A stretch of 43,425 nt of DNA from Candidatus Halobeggiatoa sp. HSG11 (GCA_030378105.1 JAUCGL010000021.1:1-43425); one strand, 5' to 3'; positions 26,135 through 35,326 are shown, counted from the stretch's first letter. Notes: generated by a model not told the origin, from the sequence alone. Numbers and translations: made by a program.

Positions 26135-26151
26135 GAGGTTTTCAAAACCTC
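26135..26151. repeat. Short palindrome of the AACCT family
   Basis: GAGGTTTT-C-AAAACCTC, a perfect 8-bp stem around one base, followed by ACAGGTTT. It looks like a decayed relative of the palindromes at 2258 and 32248. Confidence 0.5.
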
Positions 26152-26340
26152 ACAGGTTTCACACGAATGTATTTTTATGAATGTCTATAAATATGACTGA
26201 TATTTATCAGTAGATATCCTTATAAATAAAACTAGTAAGGAAATATTTAATTAGCTAAAAATAGTTAACATTATCAATAAATCAAATTTTAAGATTAAAT
26301 TATTCTAATTATATTTCCAGTGTTTAATTACCTCAAATCT

Positions 26341-26366
26341 TATAATGATTTATTAATTTCAAGGAA
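26341..26366 (+). promoter_or_regulatory. Probable -10 box and ribosome binding site of the AAA-min operon
   Basis: A consensus TATAAT at 26341-26346 lies 26 bp before the start codon, and AAGGAA at 26361-26366 is 6 bases before the ATG. No good -35 is visible at 17 bp spacing, so the promoter call is tentative. The ribosome binding site is convincing. Confidence 0.4.
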
Positions 26367-26372
26367 ATAAAA

Positions 26373-27125
26373 ATGCCGGCTTTACGTCCATTATTTACCA
26401 CTAATATTATTAAAACTTTACAACGAGGAATTTCTGTTAACTTAATTGCTCAAGATGGGCAAGGAAGACGACGATTATTGGAAGATATAAAATATGCTGG
26501 TTTAAAAAATACCAGAGTTGTTATTTTGAATATGACTAACTACCGTGAAACATATGAAAAATTTATTGAAATACTATGGAACAACTGTGCAATTCACGGC
26601 GTGATTCCCAAAACTTTAGGTGAGTTACTTAAAGAAGTAGAAAATACTATTGATTATAATATTGTATTGATATTACATCATTTTGATGAGTTACTAAATA
26701 ATTTGAATACTGACTTCAACGCTGACTTTTTTGATCAACTTAATGATATTAAAAATTATAAAAAAATATCTTTATTATGTGTAACAACTGAATCACATGA
26801 TCAATCAGTGGTGTGTGCAAAAAATCAAGTAAACCGATATTCATGGTTAGATTTAGATAAAAAAAGATTGCCGAAATTGACTTATGACGAAATAATGGTT
26901 GAATTGAAATATCGTGATTTACCTTTATCTGCTGAAGAAATTTCTCAAGTAAGCCGCATGACATCTAGTCATGTTAAACCTTATAGTTTATTAAATTTTT
27001 TTGTTAACAAAATAAATATTATTCAAATGGATAAGGATACTCTTTTTCATGAAAAATTAAAAATATTAACCGAACAATTCCATTTGGAAACAAAACAAGC
27101 CAATCATAAATCTTATATAATTTAA
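26373..27125 (+). CDS. AAA-like protein with degenerate P-loop, upstream of minCDE
   Basis: 250 residues. The fold order is that of a small STAND/AAA ATPase: LRPLFTTNIIKTLQRG, then AQDGQGRRR (26-34) where a P-loop with GKS/T should be, then a strand and helix, then a Walker B-like IVLILHHFDEL (97-107) and a sensor-like KISLLCVTTE. The P-loop lysine and Ser/Thr are replaced by arginines, so nucleotide binding or hydrolysis may be lost. No TM or signal peptide. It has its own ribosome binding site and ends 10 bp before minC, so it is probably the first gene of the min operon. A role in placing the division site is a guess from position. Confidence 0.7.
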   Translation: MPALRPLFTTNIIKTLQRGISVNLIAQDGQGRRRLLEDIKYAGLKNTRVVILNMTNYRETYEKFIEILWNNCAIHGVIPKTLGELLKEVENTIDYNIVLILHHFDELLNNLNTDFNADFFDQLNDIKNYKKISLLCVTTESHDQSVVCAKNQVNRYSWLDLDKKRLPKLTYDEIMVELKYRDLPLSAEEISQVSRMTSSHVKPYSLLNFFVNKINIIQMDKDTLFHEKLKILTEQFHLETKQANHKSYII

Positions 27126-27135
27126 AAACTCTCGT

Positions 27136-27834
27136 ATGTCTTATAGCCCAGCAATAGAATTTAAAGGTAGCCTCCTAACATTAATGATTCTCCATGTATT
27201 AGAGGATGATAGTGAAAAAATTGCAGAACAAATAATTGAAAAAGTTTCTAAAGTCCCAGATTTTTTTCAACAAGCTCCAGTAATTATTGATTTAACAGTA
27301 GTACAAGATGCAGAGAATGAGGTTTTATCTAGTTTAATCAAAGTATTACGTGAGCAAGGTTTAGTTCCAGTGGCAGTTAGAAGTGGTAATGCTGAACAAA
27401 ATGATATAGCTATTAGCAATAACTTAGGGATTTTAAAAGAAACACAATCAGTCCGTCCTCAGCAACAAACTATTGATGAATCTATTGGAAGTGAAGAATT
27501 ATTACATGATAGAACAAAAGTTATAACTCAACCAATTCGTTCTGGTCAACAAATAGTTGCACCAGAAGGTGATTTAATAATATTATCTACTGTCAGTCAT
27601 GGGTCTGAAATTTTAGCTCATCAGAATATTCATGTATATGGTGTTTTGCGTGGGCGTGCTTTGGCTGGATTTAATGGAAATGTGAATGCACGTATTTTTT
27701 GTCAAAATTTTCATGCAGAATTGGTTTCAATTGCAGGACAGTATCAAGTAAATGAAGATTTACCAGATAATTTGCGTGGCAAACCTGTTCAAATTTATTT
27801 AGAAGATAACGTATTAAAGATTGAACCGCTTTAA
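27136..27834 (+). CDS. minC: Septum site-determining protein MinC
   Basis: 232 residues, normal length. N-terminal MinC domain (about 1-105; EFKGSLLTLMILHVLEDD) and C-terminal beta-helix domain (about 130-230) with the conserved RSGQQIVAPEGDLIIL, GSEILAHQNIHVYGVLRGRALAGFNG pattern and NARIFCQNFHAELVSIAG. It inhibits FtsZ polymerisation away from midcell and is recruited to the membrane by MinD. It follows the AAA-like gene by 10 bp and precedes minD by 26 bp. Confidence 0.95.
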   Translation: MSYSPAIEFKGSLLTLMILHVLEDDSEKIAEQIIEKVSKVPDFFQQAPVIIDLTVVQDAENEVLSSLIKVLREQGLVPVAVRSGNAEQNDIAISNNLGILKETQSVRPQQQTIDESIGSEELLHDRTKVITQPIRSGQQIVAPEGDLIILSTVSHGSEILAHQNIHVYGVLRGRALAGFNGNVNARIFCQNFHAELVSIAGQYQVNEDLPDNLRGKPVQIYLEDNVLKIEPL

Positions 27835-27860
27835 ATAATCAATTAATTATATTTTAAAAA

Positions 27861-28658
27861 ATGGCTAAAATAATTGTAGTGACATCTGGTAAAGGCGGAG
27901 TTGGTAAAACAACTACTAGTGCTGCTTTTGCAACTGGATTGGCTTTACGTGGCTCTCAAACTGTAGTCATTGATTTTGATGTTGGATTACGAAATCTAGA
28001 TTTAGTTATGGGTTGTGAACGTAGAGTTGTCTATGATTTTGTTAATGTTATTAATGGAGAAGGTAATTTAAACCAAGCTCTAATTAAGGATAAACGAGTA
28101 GAAAATTTGTTTATTCTACCGGCTTCACAAACTCGTGATAAAGATGCTCTAACTCTGAAAGGAGTGGCTAAAGTGTTAGAGACATTAAAAAAACGTTTTG
28201 AATTCATTATTTGTGATTCACCGGCTGGTATTGAACATGGTGCTATCATGGCGATGTATTTTGCTGATGAAGCAATAGTCGTTACTAATCCTGAAGTATC
28301 ATCAGTCCGTGATTCGGATCGAATAATTGGCATGTTATCAAGTAAAACAAGACGTGCAGTACAAAACTTACCAGCGATTAAAGAACATTTATTAATAACC
28401 CGTTATGCTCCAAAACGAGTTAATAGTGGTGATATGTTAAGTGTTGAGGATGTACAAGAAATTTTGGCAATTCCTTTTTTAGGAGTTATTCCAGAATCAC
28501 AATCTGTATTGCAAGCGTCTAATTCTGGTGTTCCAGTTACCCTTGATAAAAAAAGTGATGCTGGCCAAGCTTACTTAGATGTTGTAGCTCGTTTTCTTGG
28601 AGAAGAACCTCCAGTTAGAGAAAAGAAAGGCTTTTTGACTCGTTTATTTAAAAATTAA
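27861..28658 (+). CDS. minD: Septum site-determining ATPase MinD
   Basis: 265 residues. Deviant Walker A SGKGGVGKTT (9-18), switch I with DFDVGLRNLD, switch II ICDSPAGIE, and the C-terminal amphipathic membrane-targeting helix (KKGFLTRLFKN). ATP-bound MinD dimerises on the membrane, recruits MinC, and is released by MinE, giving pole-to-pole or travelling waves. All key residues are intact. The stop is 1 bp before the minE start. Confidence 0.97.
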   Translation: MAKIIVVTSGKGGVGKTTTSAAFATGLALRGSQTVVIDFDVGLRNLDLVMGCERRVVYDFVNVINGEGNLNQALIKDKRVENLFILPASQTRDKDALTLKGVAKVLETLKKRFEFIICDSPAGIEHGAIMAMYFADEAIVVTNPEVSSVRDSDRIIGMLSSKTRRAVQNLPAIKEHLLITRYAPKRVNSGDMLSVEDVQEILAIPFLGVIPESQSVLQASNSGVPVTLDKKSDAGQAYLDVVARFLGEEPPVREKKGFLTRLFKN

Positions 28659-28659
28659 C

Positions 28660-28926
28660 ATGAGTATTCTCAAATATTTTCATACTTTAAGACCCAAAAA
28701 AACCGCAGCAGTTGCCAAAGAACGCTTACAAATTATAGTTGCTCATGAACGTAATTTACGTGATTCGCCAGTAATTGAATATCTACCAGAATTGCAACAA
28801 GAATTATTGGCAGTTGTTAGAAAATATACTGCTATTCAAGATGAAGATATTAAAATTAATATAGAAAAAGATGGAGAATGTGAAATATTAGAATTAAACA
28901 TTACTTTATCTGATGAAAATCAATAA
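28660..28926 (+). CDS. minE: Cell division topological specificity factor MinE
   Basis: 88 residues. The N-terminal membrane-binding and anti-MinCD region contains KERLQIIVAHER, the conserved contact helix; the C-terminal dimerisation domain includes ELLAVVRKYT. It stimulates MinD ATPase and confines MinCD to the poles. Last gene of the operon, convergent with the RND pump gene 220 bp away. Confidence 0.96.
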   Translation: MSILKYFHTLRPKKTAAVAKERLQIIVAHERNLRDSPVIEYLPELQQELLAVVRKYTAIQDEDIKINIEKDGECEILELNITLSDENQ

Positions 28927-29146
28927 CCTGCCATATTAAATATGTATCAGTTATCCATCTATGTTTTTTTTCACCGACATCATAAAACAAAATTGAATAG
29001 TTTACAGTATAATCCAACAATCATCGTTCAAATGTTTTGCTTTAATCTGACATTAAGTACATCTTAAACCAAATTTTTTAGACATCTATTACAATTTGAT
29101 GTGCAGAATGTCAGTTTTGGCCAATTATTTTGGAACATACCTTAAA

Positions 29147-32100
29147 TCAATGTCTAACAAACAACCTAAACAACAACGGAATAATGTAAAGAGTCAACAA
29201 GGTAGAAAAACCCAATCCCCAAACTATAGCCGTAGCCACTGGGCCCCACATTAAAGACTCTCCAGCTAAACCGGTTGCTAGTGAAAACAGGCTTGCCATA
29301 GTGGTCAGAGAAGTGATCAAAATAGGAATAACTCGCCGGCGAGCTGCATAAACAGTTGCATGGTTGATACTCATACCAAGCTTCAAACGGTCTCTGGCAG
29401 CAGCCATCAAAACTATAGCTGCATTAACCGCAATTCCAGTTAAAGCCACTACTCCATATAAAGTATATAAACTCAATGGGTTCTGACTGACAATAAGCCC
29501 AATAATCACTCCAATAAATGCCAATGGAACTACAGTCAACAATATCATCAAAGGTTGGAAATAGCTACGAAATTGAGCCCCTAATATCATATACATTATG
29601 CCAATTCCCATTAAAAATAAAGTCAACATTGCGTCCAAACTTTCTTGAATATCATCTAGTTCCCCAGAAAAATCTAAATTAACCTCTGGATAGACAGCTT
29701 GCAATTTCTCCTTCCATTGCCGTTGAATCATTTTATTAGCATCCACCGTATTCATTTTGGTTTTATCCAATTCTGCTTCTACTTGAATAGTGCGGCGTAA
29801 ATTATAATGACGAATTTCTGACCTAGCTCGATTGATTTTAATATGAAATAGCTCTCGCAACGGCACTGCTTGTCCATTTGGTAAGAAAAATAAATTATCC
29901 AAAAATTCATCTACTTGTTGATATTCACGTTTTGCAGCCCTAACTCTTAATTCAACCTTTTCGTTGCTATCTCTTATTTCCGTTATTAATTCACCATCAG
30001 CCATAATTGCTATAGTGCGTAACAATTCATTTGGAGAGATATTAAGTTCTTGAATCCGTTGTTGATTAAGTTTTATACTAAGTTGCATCCGACCTTGAAT
30101 ATCAGTATCACTTATGTCACTAACTCCCGGCATGGTTGCCAGCAATGCTTCCAAATCATCAGTAGCAGCTCGCAAAGTAGTAAAATCATTGCCACGCACT
30201 TTCAAGCTTATCGGTCTACCTGCTGGTGGCCCATCTTTCAACAACAAAATACTGATATTAACTGCTCCCGGAATAGCTTCAATATCAGACCGCATAGCTG
30301 CAATTATTTCTTCTCCGCTACGGCGTTGATTTTTATCGGGATTAAGACTAACTAGAACTTGTCCCCAATGGTCGCCAAATAAAACTTCCATTTCAGTAAA
30401 AGCCTGTCCTGCATAACTGGCAGTGTTGCGTAATTCAATAGGTTTTATATGAGTCAAAATACGTTGTTCTACCTGTGTGGTGAGAGCTAAAGTTTCTTTC
30501 ATATCAGCATCCGGCGACATTTCCACTGTGACATAAAAAAGCGGTAAGCTGTCCATAGCGAAGAAATTTACCTTAACCCATTTAGCTTGAAAAGCATATC
30601 CAACTCCACCTACCAGCACTACGATTAAAATAACTGCCAAATATGGATAACGTAGCATTTTTAATAAGGATTTACTGTACATATGCTGTAATTTGCTAGT
30701 GAAAGCCAAGCGTAATTTTTGGGCTTTAGATTTTTTGGTGAACTTAACATTGGCCGCTATAACGTGGGCTGGCAACATCCAATAAGCTTCAACTAAACTG
30801 ATGGCAAGAGCGGTAACTACCACAACCGGCACAACTAACATGAATTTACCGACAATTCCCGGCATCAGCATCAATGGTAAAAAGGAAGCCATAGTTGTTA
30901 AAACGGCAGTTGTTACCGGCCAAAATACCTCTCGAAGTGAACCTATTGCAGCTTCAAGGGCATCCATACCACGCACAATCCGATAATACATTGATTCTAT
31001 AACCACAACCGCATCATCCACCAACATTCCCAAACTGATAACAATACCCAGTAACACATTATTATTTAGGGTAAATCCCAGATTTGTGATAAACCAGAAA
31101 GTACCGCCGATAATAAATGGAATACCGATACAGGTCAGCAAAGACATACGCCAACCCAAAAATAGCCAAGTTATAATCAACACCATAACCAGACCTATCA
31201 AAGCGTTAGTTTGCATAATTGTTATAGCCTGCCGAGTAGAACCAGTTTGATCATCTAAAAGTTCTAATTCCAACCCAATTGGTTGCAGTAAAATATTGCG
31301 TTGTTCGATGAATTGATTAAGTTTTTCTACCAAGTCAATTGTATTAGCAGAAGCTTTCTTCATCACGGAAAAAATAACTCCCGGTTTTTGGTGAAATTTA
31401 ACCATAGTTTCTGGCTTTTCCCAACTTTGCTGGACTTGGGCTAACTGGTCTAATTGCAATTGTCCCGAAGCTGTCAAAACAATAAATTGACCCAACTTAT
31501 CTGCTTCTGTTTCAGAACCTAATAAACGCAGTAACCATTGTTGTTTGCCTATATCCAAATTACCGGCCGCTACATCACTATATAAAATTCGTATACTATC
31601 CGCTACTTGAGTTGGATTTAAACCATAATTTTGTAGTTCTTCCAATAGCAATTCAACTTGTAATTGTGGTTTATATAAACCAATTGAATCAGCTTTATGT
31701 ACAGCTCTTATCTGTTCTAAATCCTTTTTAATAAGATAGGCTTGTCGCCGTAATACTTCATCTTCTCCATTACCATTCAAAGCCAACATAGCAGTTGGAA
31801 AAGCATTGGCAGTAGTTATTTCTAATAGCAAAGGATTTTCAACTTCATCAGGAAATTCTTGGGCTGCTTTATTCTGTATTTCACGGCGTAAGTCATTTAA
31901 ACGTTTATCATATTGGCGTTCTGGAATGTCTTCAAAACGGACTAGGATAGTTGAAATACTTTCTCGACTGGAACTAGAAATAAATTTTATATCTTCAACC
32001 CGATCTATCACTTCTTCCAATACATTGGTTATTTTGCGTTCAACATCTTTGGCACTGGCTCCGGGTAATACGGTTATTACCTGTATCCAATTGAAATTTA

Positions 32101-32221
32101 TTTCGGGGTCTTTCTCTCTGGGTAGGTTCAAGTAAGAGGTTGTACCCATCACCAGTATAAGTATGAAAGCCAAATTGGCAAGTACATGATTAGATAATAA
32201 AGCTGTCAGGATTTTATTCAT
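29147..32221 (-). CDS. RND-family efflux permease (AcrB/MdtB-like)
   Basis: 1024 residues, full length for the family. N-terminal TM, large periplasmic porter domain with PGASAKDVERKITNVLE, TM bundle with the proton-relay GMLVDDAVVVIE (paired aspartates near residue 401), second porter domain, and a second TM bundle ending IPLLFRLF. Sequence style (LPREKDPEINF near the start) is that of the metal/cation or broad drug RND transporters of the CusA/MexF-like branch; the substrate is not clear. Its start overlaps the stop of the membrane-fusion gene by 1 bp (TAATG), so the two are translationally coupled. No outer-membrane TolC-type gene is beside them. Confidence 0.93.
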   Translation of the reverse strand: MNKILTALLSNHVLANLAFILILVMGTTSYLNLPREKDPEINFNWIQVITVLPGASAKDVERKITNVLEEVIDRVEDIKFISSSSRESISTILVRFEDIPERQYDKRLNDLRREIQNKAAQEFPDEVENPLLLEITTANAFPTAMLALNGNGEDEVLRRQAYLIKKDLEQIRAVHKADSIGLYKPQLQVELLLEELQNYGLNPTQVADSIRILYSDVAAGNLDIGKQQWLLRLLGSETEADKLGQFIVLTASGQLQLDQLAQVQQSWEKPETMVKFHQKPGVIFSVMKKASANTIDLVEKLNQFIEQRNILLQPIGLELELLDDQTGSTRQAITIMQTNALIGLVMVLIITWLFLGWRMSLLTCIGIPFIIGGTFWFITNLGFTLNNNVLLGIVISLGMLVDDAVVVIESMYYRIVRGMDALEAAIGSLREVFWPVTTAVLTTMASFLPLMLMPGIVGKFMLVVPVVVVTALAISLVEAYWMLPAHVIAANVKFTKKSKAQKLRLAFTSKLQHMYSKSLLKMLRYPYLAVILIVVLVGGVGYAFQAKWVKVNFFAMDSLPLFYVTVEMSPDADMKETLALTTQVEQRILTHIKPIELRNTASYAGQAFTEMEVLFGDHWGQVLVSLNPDKNQRRSGEEIIAAMRSDIEAIPGAVNISILLLKDGPPAGRPISLKVRGNDFTTLRAATDDLEALLATMPGVSDISDTDIQGRMQLSIKLNQQRIQELNISPNELLRTIAIMADGELITEIRDSNEKVELRVRAAKREYQQVDEFLDNLFFLPNGQAVPLRELFHIKINRARSEIRHYNLRRTIQVEAELDKTKMNTVDANKMIQRQWKEKLQAVYPEVNLDFSGELDDIQESLDAMLTLFLMGIGIMYMILGAQFRSYFQPLMILLTVVPLAFIGVIIGLIVSQNPLSLYTLYGVVALTGIAVNAAIVLMAAARDRLKLGMSINHATVYAARRRVIPILITSLTTMASLFSLATGLAGESLMWGPVATAIVWGLGFSTLLTLYIIPLLFRLFVRH

Positions 32222-33315
32222 TAATTGTTAAGACCTGCTAGATTAATACCTGTCAGGTTTCCAAAACCTGACAGGTCTCGGCCGGAATTAACATTACTAC
32301 AACCTTTATTTTTAACTAAATCACCAGTTTTTAATTGTCTAAAACCAGTTGTTATAACCAGTGTTTTTGCTGGTAAATCAACTACTATCGAACGTCCCGG
32401 CAAAGCTTCAGGTAATTTATGAAATTGAGCTTTATTATCCACTAATAACATCAAACCATAACTTTCATTAACTTTAAGTGAATAACGGAAAGGTATTTTT
32501 TTAGTCGTTGTTTGCCAACGTAATTGTCCTTGACTGCCGGGTAAAGGAATTTTTCCGGTTGGTTTAAGAATAATAGGTTGTAAATTTTTGTCCGCATCTA
32601 ACATAGGCAATAAAGTTTGTCGTTTAACTGGAAAAACTTGTTTATTAATATGGAGTTTTAATCTAGTTTTGGTGGTTAAATTGGCAAGCTGTTGGGCATC
32701 AAGGAAAGCCTTAATTTCTACTTTAGTTGGATTTAATAAGCTGGCAACTGGTTGGCCCGGATCAACCCATTCACCTAAATTAACCTCTCTTTGTATAATC
32801 ACACCACTGAAAGGAGCTGTTATTTTAGTTTTGCTAAGAGTGAGTTGAAGTTGTTGTTTTTGAAAATTTTGTGATTCTAATTCGGCAGTCAAACTAGCAA
32901 CTTCAGTTTTATGTTGATGCAATAATTCTTCAGATACATTGCCCCCACGATGCAATTTAGTTCTTTGTTTTAATTGATAATTTGCTAATTTAAGCCGGGC
33001 TTTAATACCTTTTATATCGGCATCCAATTGTTTAAGTTGTAATTGCCATTGACGATCATCTAATTTAAATAATACATCTCCTTTGGTTATTTTATCACCA
33101 ACTTCAATTGTTATATCAATAACTTTACCTGATATTTCGGCAGTTAGGTTAGCTAATTGCTGTGGTTTAACTTCAGCATAAGCTTGTGAATTTGCTACTG
33201 TTAGTAATGAATCTAATTGGCAAGCTTGGATTATTTTTGGAGTGGTTGCAGAAATGCTGTATTTAGGAATAAATAATAGTATTAATGCTAAATATATGTT
33301 GGTATTAAATTTCAT
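32221..33315 (-). CDS. RND membrane-fusion (HlyD-type) periplasmic adaptor
   Basis: 364 residues. Signal peptide (MKFNTNIYLALILLFIPKYSISA), barrel-sandwich hybrid halves (AEISGKVIDITIEVGDKITKGDVLFKLD and TKITAPFSGVIIQREVNLGEWV), a coiled-coil hairpin between them (about 90-145), then beta-barrel and membrane-proximal domains. It joins the inner-membrane pump to an outer-membrane channel. The C-terminus is odd: residues 347-356 (DLSGFGNLTG) are encoded by a dispersed palindrome at 32248-32276, so the natural end was probably a few residues earlier and the present tail is repeat-derived. Confidence 0.92.
   Translation of the reverse strand: MKFNTNIYLALILLFIPKYSISATTPKIIQACQLDSLLTVANSQAYAEVKPQQLANLTAEISGKVIDITIEVGDKITKGDVLFKLDDRQWQLQLKQLDADIKGIKARLKLANYQLKQRTKLHRGGNVSEELLHQHKTEVASLTAELESQNFQKQQLQLTLSKTKITAPFSGVIIQREVNLGEWVDPGQPVASLLNPTKVEIKAFLDAQQLANLTTKTRLKLHINKQVFPVKRQTLLPMLDADKNLQPIILKPTGKIPLPGSQGQLRWQTTTKKIPFRYSLKVNESYGLMLLVDNKAQFHKLPEALPGRSIVVDLPAKTLVITTGFRQLKTGDLVKNKGCSNVNSGRDLSGFGNLTGINLAGLNN
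32248..32276. repeat. Dispersed palindrome inside the 3' end of the adaptor gene
   Basis: ACCTGTCAGGTTT / AAACCTGACAGGT, a 13-bp perfect stem with loop CCA, the same loop and arm design as 2258-2290. It is in frame and translated near the protein's C-terminus. Confidence 0.85.
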
Positions 33316-33543
33316 TAAGTTAAGTAAATTAATAGAAATGATTAGATAATATAATAAGACATTTAAATTTGCAAGGAAAAATAACGGAAAAACAGAAAGA
33401 AACTATAATCAGGCTATTGGTTAATAATCCAAAATAACCTATTCCAAGAAATAGGATTTCCGCTTTGCTCCTATCCATTTTACTTGATTTAACGGTGATT
33501 TGGCCGTTCATAAGCATTCATCGTTATACACAAGTAGGGTTAT

Positions 33544-33650
33544 TGCCATTTGCGTTAAGGGCAGACACGCAGGTCTGCCCCTACAAAATACAATATATTT
33601 CAATATGGTAGGGGCGAACCTATGTGTTCGCCCTGCTTAACTTAATGGCA
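33544..33650 (+). repeat. Double-hairpin repeat (GGGCAGAC family), copy 3
   Basis: The best-preserved copy, 107 bp, with ends TGCCATT...AATGGCA and two hairpins, GGGCAGAC...GTCTGCCC and GGGGCGAACC...GTTCGCCC. Confidence 0.85.
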
Positions 33651-33655
33651 GTGAT

Positions 33656-33760
33656 TATAGCAATTATTAATTATGAATGGTTAATTATTAATTAAATTCT
33701 ACAAAAATATCAATTATTTATTTTGTATTACTGTAGTCTATTTAATTGGGAAATGCTATA
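33656..33760 (+). mobile_element. 105-bp MITE-like element, copy 3
   Basis: Same length and sequence as the other three full copies except for a few substitutions (ATTGGG for ATCGGG near the right end). It is inserted between two other repeats. Confidence 0.85.
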
Positions 33761-33761
33761 T

Positions 33762-33870
33762 ATAGGGTGGTTAGGAACGAAGTGGCAATTCACCGAACTT
33801 TCAAAATGGTGGATTCATTTCATTTTACATTTGTTGCTTGGGACTTAATGTATAATTATGAGTCATAAGC
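33762..33870 (+). repeat. 110-bp repeat (CACCGAA / GGTGGATT family), copy 2
   Basis: Homologous to 23021-23130: GGGTGGTTAGGAACGAAGTG, TTCACCGAACTTTCAAAATG, GGTGGATTCATTTCATTTTA and TTGCTTGGGACTTAATGTAT. Confidence 0.7.
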
Positions 33871-33898
33871 ATAGGTAAAAAAGCTAGTTCGTAGATAC

Positions 33899-35326
33899 TC
33901 AAAAATTTGATATATGTATTTTAGATTTATGAATACCATGATTAAGCAATATGGCTTCTAGCTCATCATTACCAGACAAATAAAATTCTGTTGAATCGGA
34001 TGCTGTTGGTAAAAATTGGCTTAATTGCTGTTCTAATTCTGTTAATTTAGTTAATGGAGTATAAACAAAATTATCTAATGCATCTTCCCATGATCTGCAT
34101 AATTTATCAAAATATTGCTCTCCCAACCAATATAAATATAAAGTTTCCGGCGTATCAGTAGAAATAGCATGTTCGATCAAACTTTTAATTGGTGCAAAAG
34201 CTTCATCTTGAGCAATAAATACAATTGGATTGTTATAACTTGATAAAACAAAATCTCCATAAGGCCCAGTAAATAAAACTGTTTGTCCTATCTGCAAGTC
34301 ATCAAACATTTTCTTGCTTAAATCAGTAGCTGTCTTTTTGACCTGAATTTGTAAATAACGTCCATCACAAGGACAACTTATGATAGGATAATCAACAGTT
34401 TCTGATTCCAATTCAAGTCTAATATTTTGACCAGCCATAAACCGTAAAGTTTTAGTTTGCGAAGTTTGTAAATGTAAAATCATCAAACTATCAGTTAATA
34501 ATTCTTTCTTTTTGACTATCGCTCGCAATTCTTGAATTGGAAGATCAGTCGGGTGTTTAGCCTCTTTAGCTTCTATAACTAAGTCAGTAATAGCAGTGTT
34601 GGAACACATTAATATGTAACCCATTTGCTTTTCATACTCACTTAATACATAGTCATGCTCACAAGTTTTTTTGACATCTCCAGAAACCAATCTAGCCTTA
34701 CAGGAGCCACAATTACCACTACTACAACCATAATTTGGTTTGAGGCCAACTCGAATTGCTGATTCTAACAATGAATCTGAACCTTCTACAAAAAATTCAT
34801 GACCACTTGGAACAAATTTTACTTGAGCTGCTACAAATCTTAAAAAAGTATCTTTAACAAATAACTTAGCTTTATTATCTGCTGAATTATTATTTTGCAA
34901 TTGCTCATTTTGCTCTAATAACCATTGATAAAAATTATTTATCTCAGTTTCTAAATTATCAGATTGTTGTAAAACTTCAACCTGTTGAATAATTGCTTTA
35001 AATAAATTATCATGCTGGTTTAATTGAAATTTTAGAGTTATTAATAGTTCACTAAATTCCTTTAAACGTGACATTAATACAGTAGAACTAGGTAAGGCAG
35101 TATCAATTTTGCCTTTATTTTTAACTGCATCCAATTTTATTTTTTTAACCTTTTCCAACATTGGATTACTATCCATATCAATAACTGGATATAAACGTAA
35201 TAAATTACTGACAGTTATCTTGCCTTCAAAAGTTTCTAATTCACCGTCATGAATATGACGTTGTAATTCGCTTCTGGAAACTCCGGCCAGACGTGCTGCA
35301 CGAGTTATGGTTAGTAATTCCTGCAT
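33899..35326 (-). CDS. HTH domain fused to 2Fe-2S ferredoxin and flavin reductase
   Basis: 475 residues. Residues 1-45 read like a MerR/excisionase-type winged helix (LTITRAARLAGVSRSELQRHIHDGEL). A helical, coiled-coil-like linker spans about 55-150. A plant-type ferredoxin domain follows with C201, C206, C209 and C241 (CSSGNCGSC...MC), a complete 2Fe-2S set. Then an FNR-like flavin domain and NAD domain (FTGPYGDF; C-terminal EFYLSGNDELEAILL). The usual RxYS/T flavin motif is replaced by DYPIIS, so FAD binding may be changed. Enzyme halves of this type reduce oxygenases; the DNA-binding end suggests a redox-sensing regulator. No partner oxygenase is nearby. The function is inferred, the architecture is seen. 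Confidence 0.82.
   Translation of the reverse strand: MQELLTITRAARLAGVSRSELQRHIHDGELETFEGKITVSNLLRLYPVIDMDSNPMLEKVKKIKLDAVKNKGKIDTALPSSTVLMSRLKEFSELLITLKFQLNQHDNLFKAIIQQVEVLQQSDNLETEINNFYQWLLEQNEQLQNNNSADNKAKLFVKDTFLRFVAAQVKFVPSGHEFFVEGSDSLLESAIRVGLKPNYGCSSGNCGSCKARLVSGDVKKTCEHDYVLSEYEKQMGYILMCSNTAITDLVIEAKEAKHPTDLPIQELRAIVKKKELLTDSLMILHLQTSQTKTLRFMAGQNIRLELESETVDYPIISCPCDGRYLQIQVKKTATDLSKKMFDDLQIGQTVLFTGPYGDFVLSSYNNPIVFIAQDEAFAPIKSLIEHAISTDTPETLYLYWLGEQYFDKLCRSWEDALDNFVYTPLTKLTELEQQLSQFLPTASDSTEFYLSGNDELEAILLNHGIHKSKIHISNF

Larger units (their letters stand above)
26016..26372. other. Intergenic region before the min operon
   Basis: Contains the hairpin at 26022-26059, a short palindrome at 26135-26151, and a probable promoter close to the next gene. 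The rest is AT-rich with nothing recognised. Confidence 0.6.
33316..33898. other. Repeat cluster between the adaptor gene and the HTH-reductase gene
   Basis: Made mostly of three repeats laid end to end: a double-hairpin repeat (33544-33650), a 105-bp element (33656-33760) and a 110-bp repeat (33762-33870). The adaptor promoter must lie in 33316-33540. No gene seen. Confidence 0.7.
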
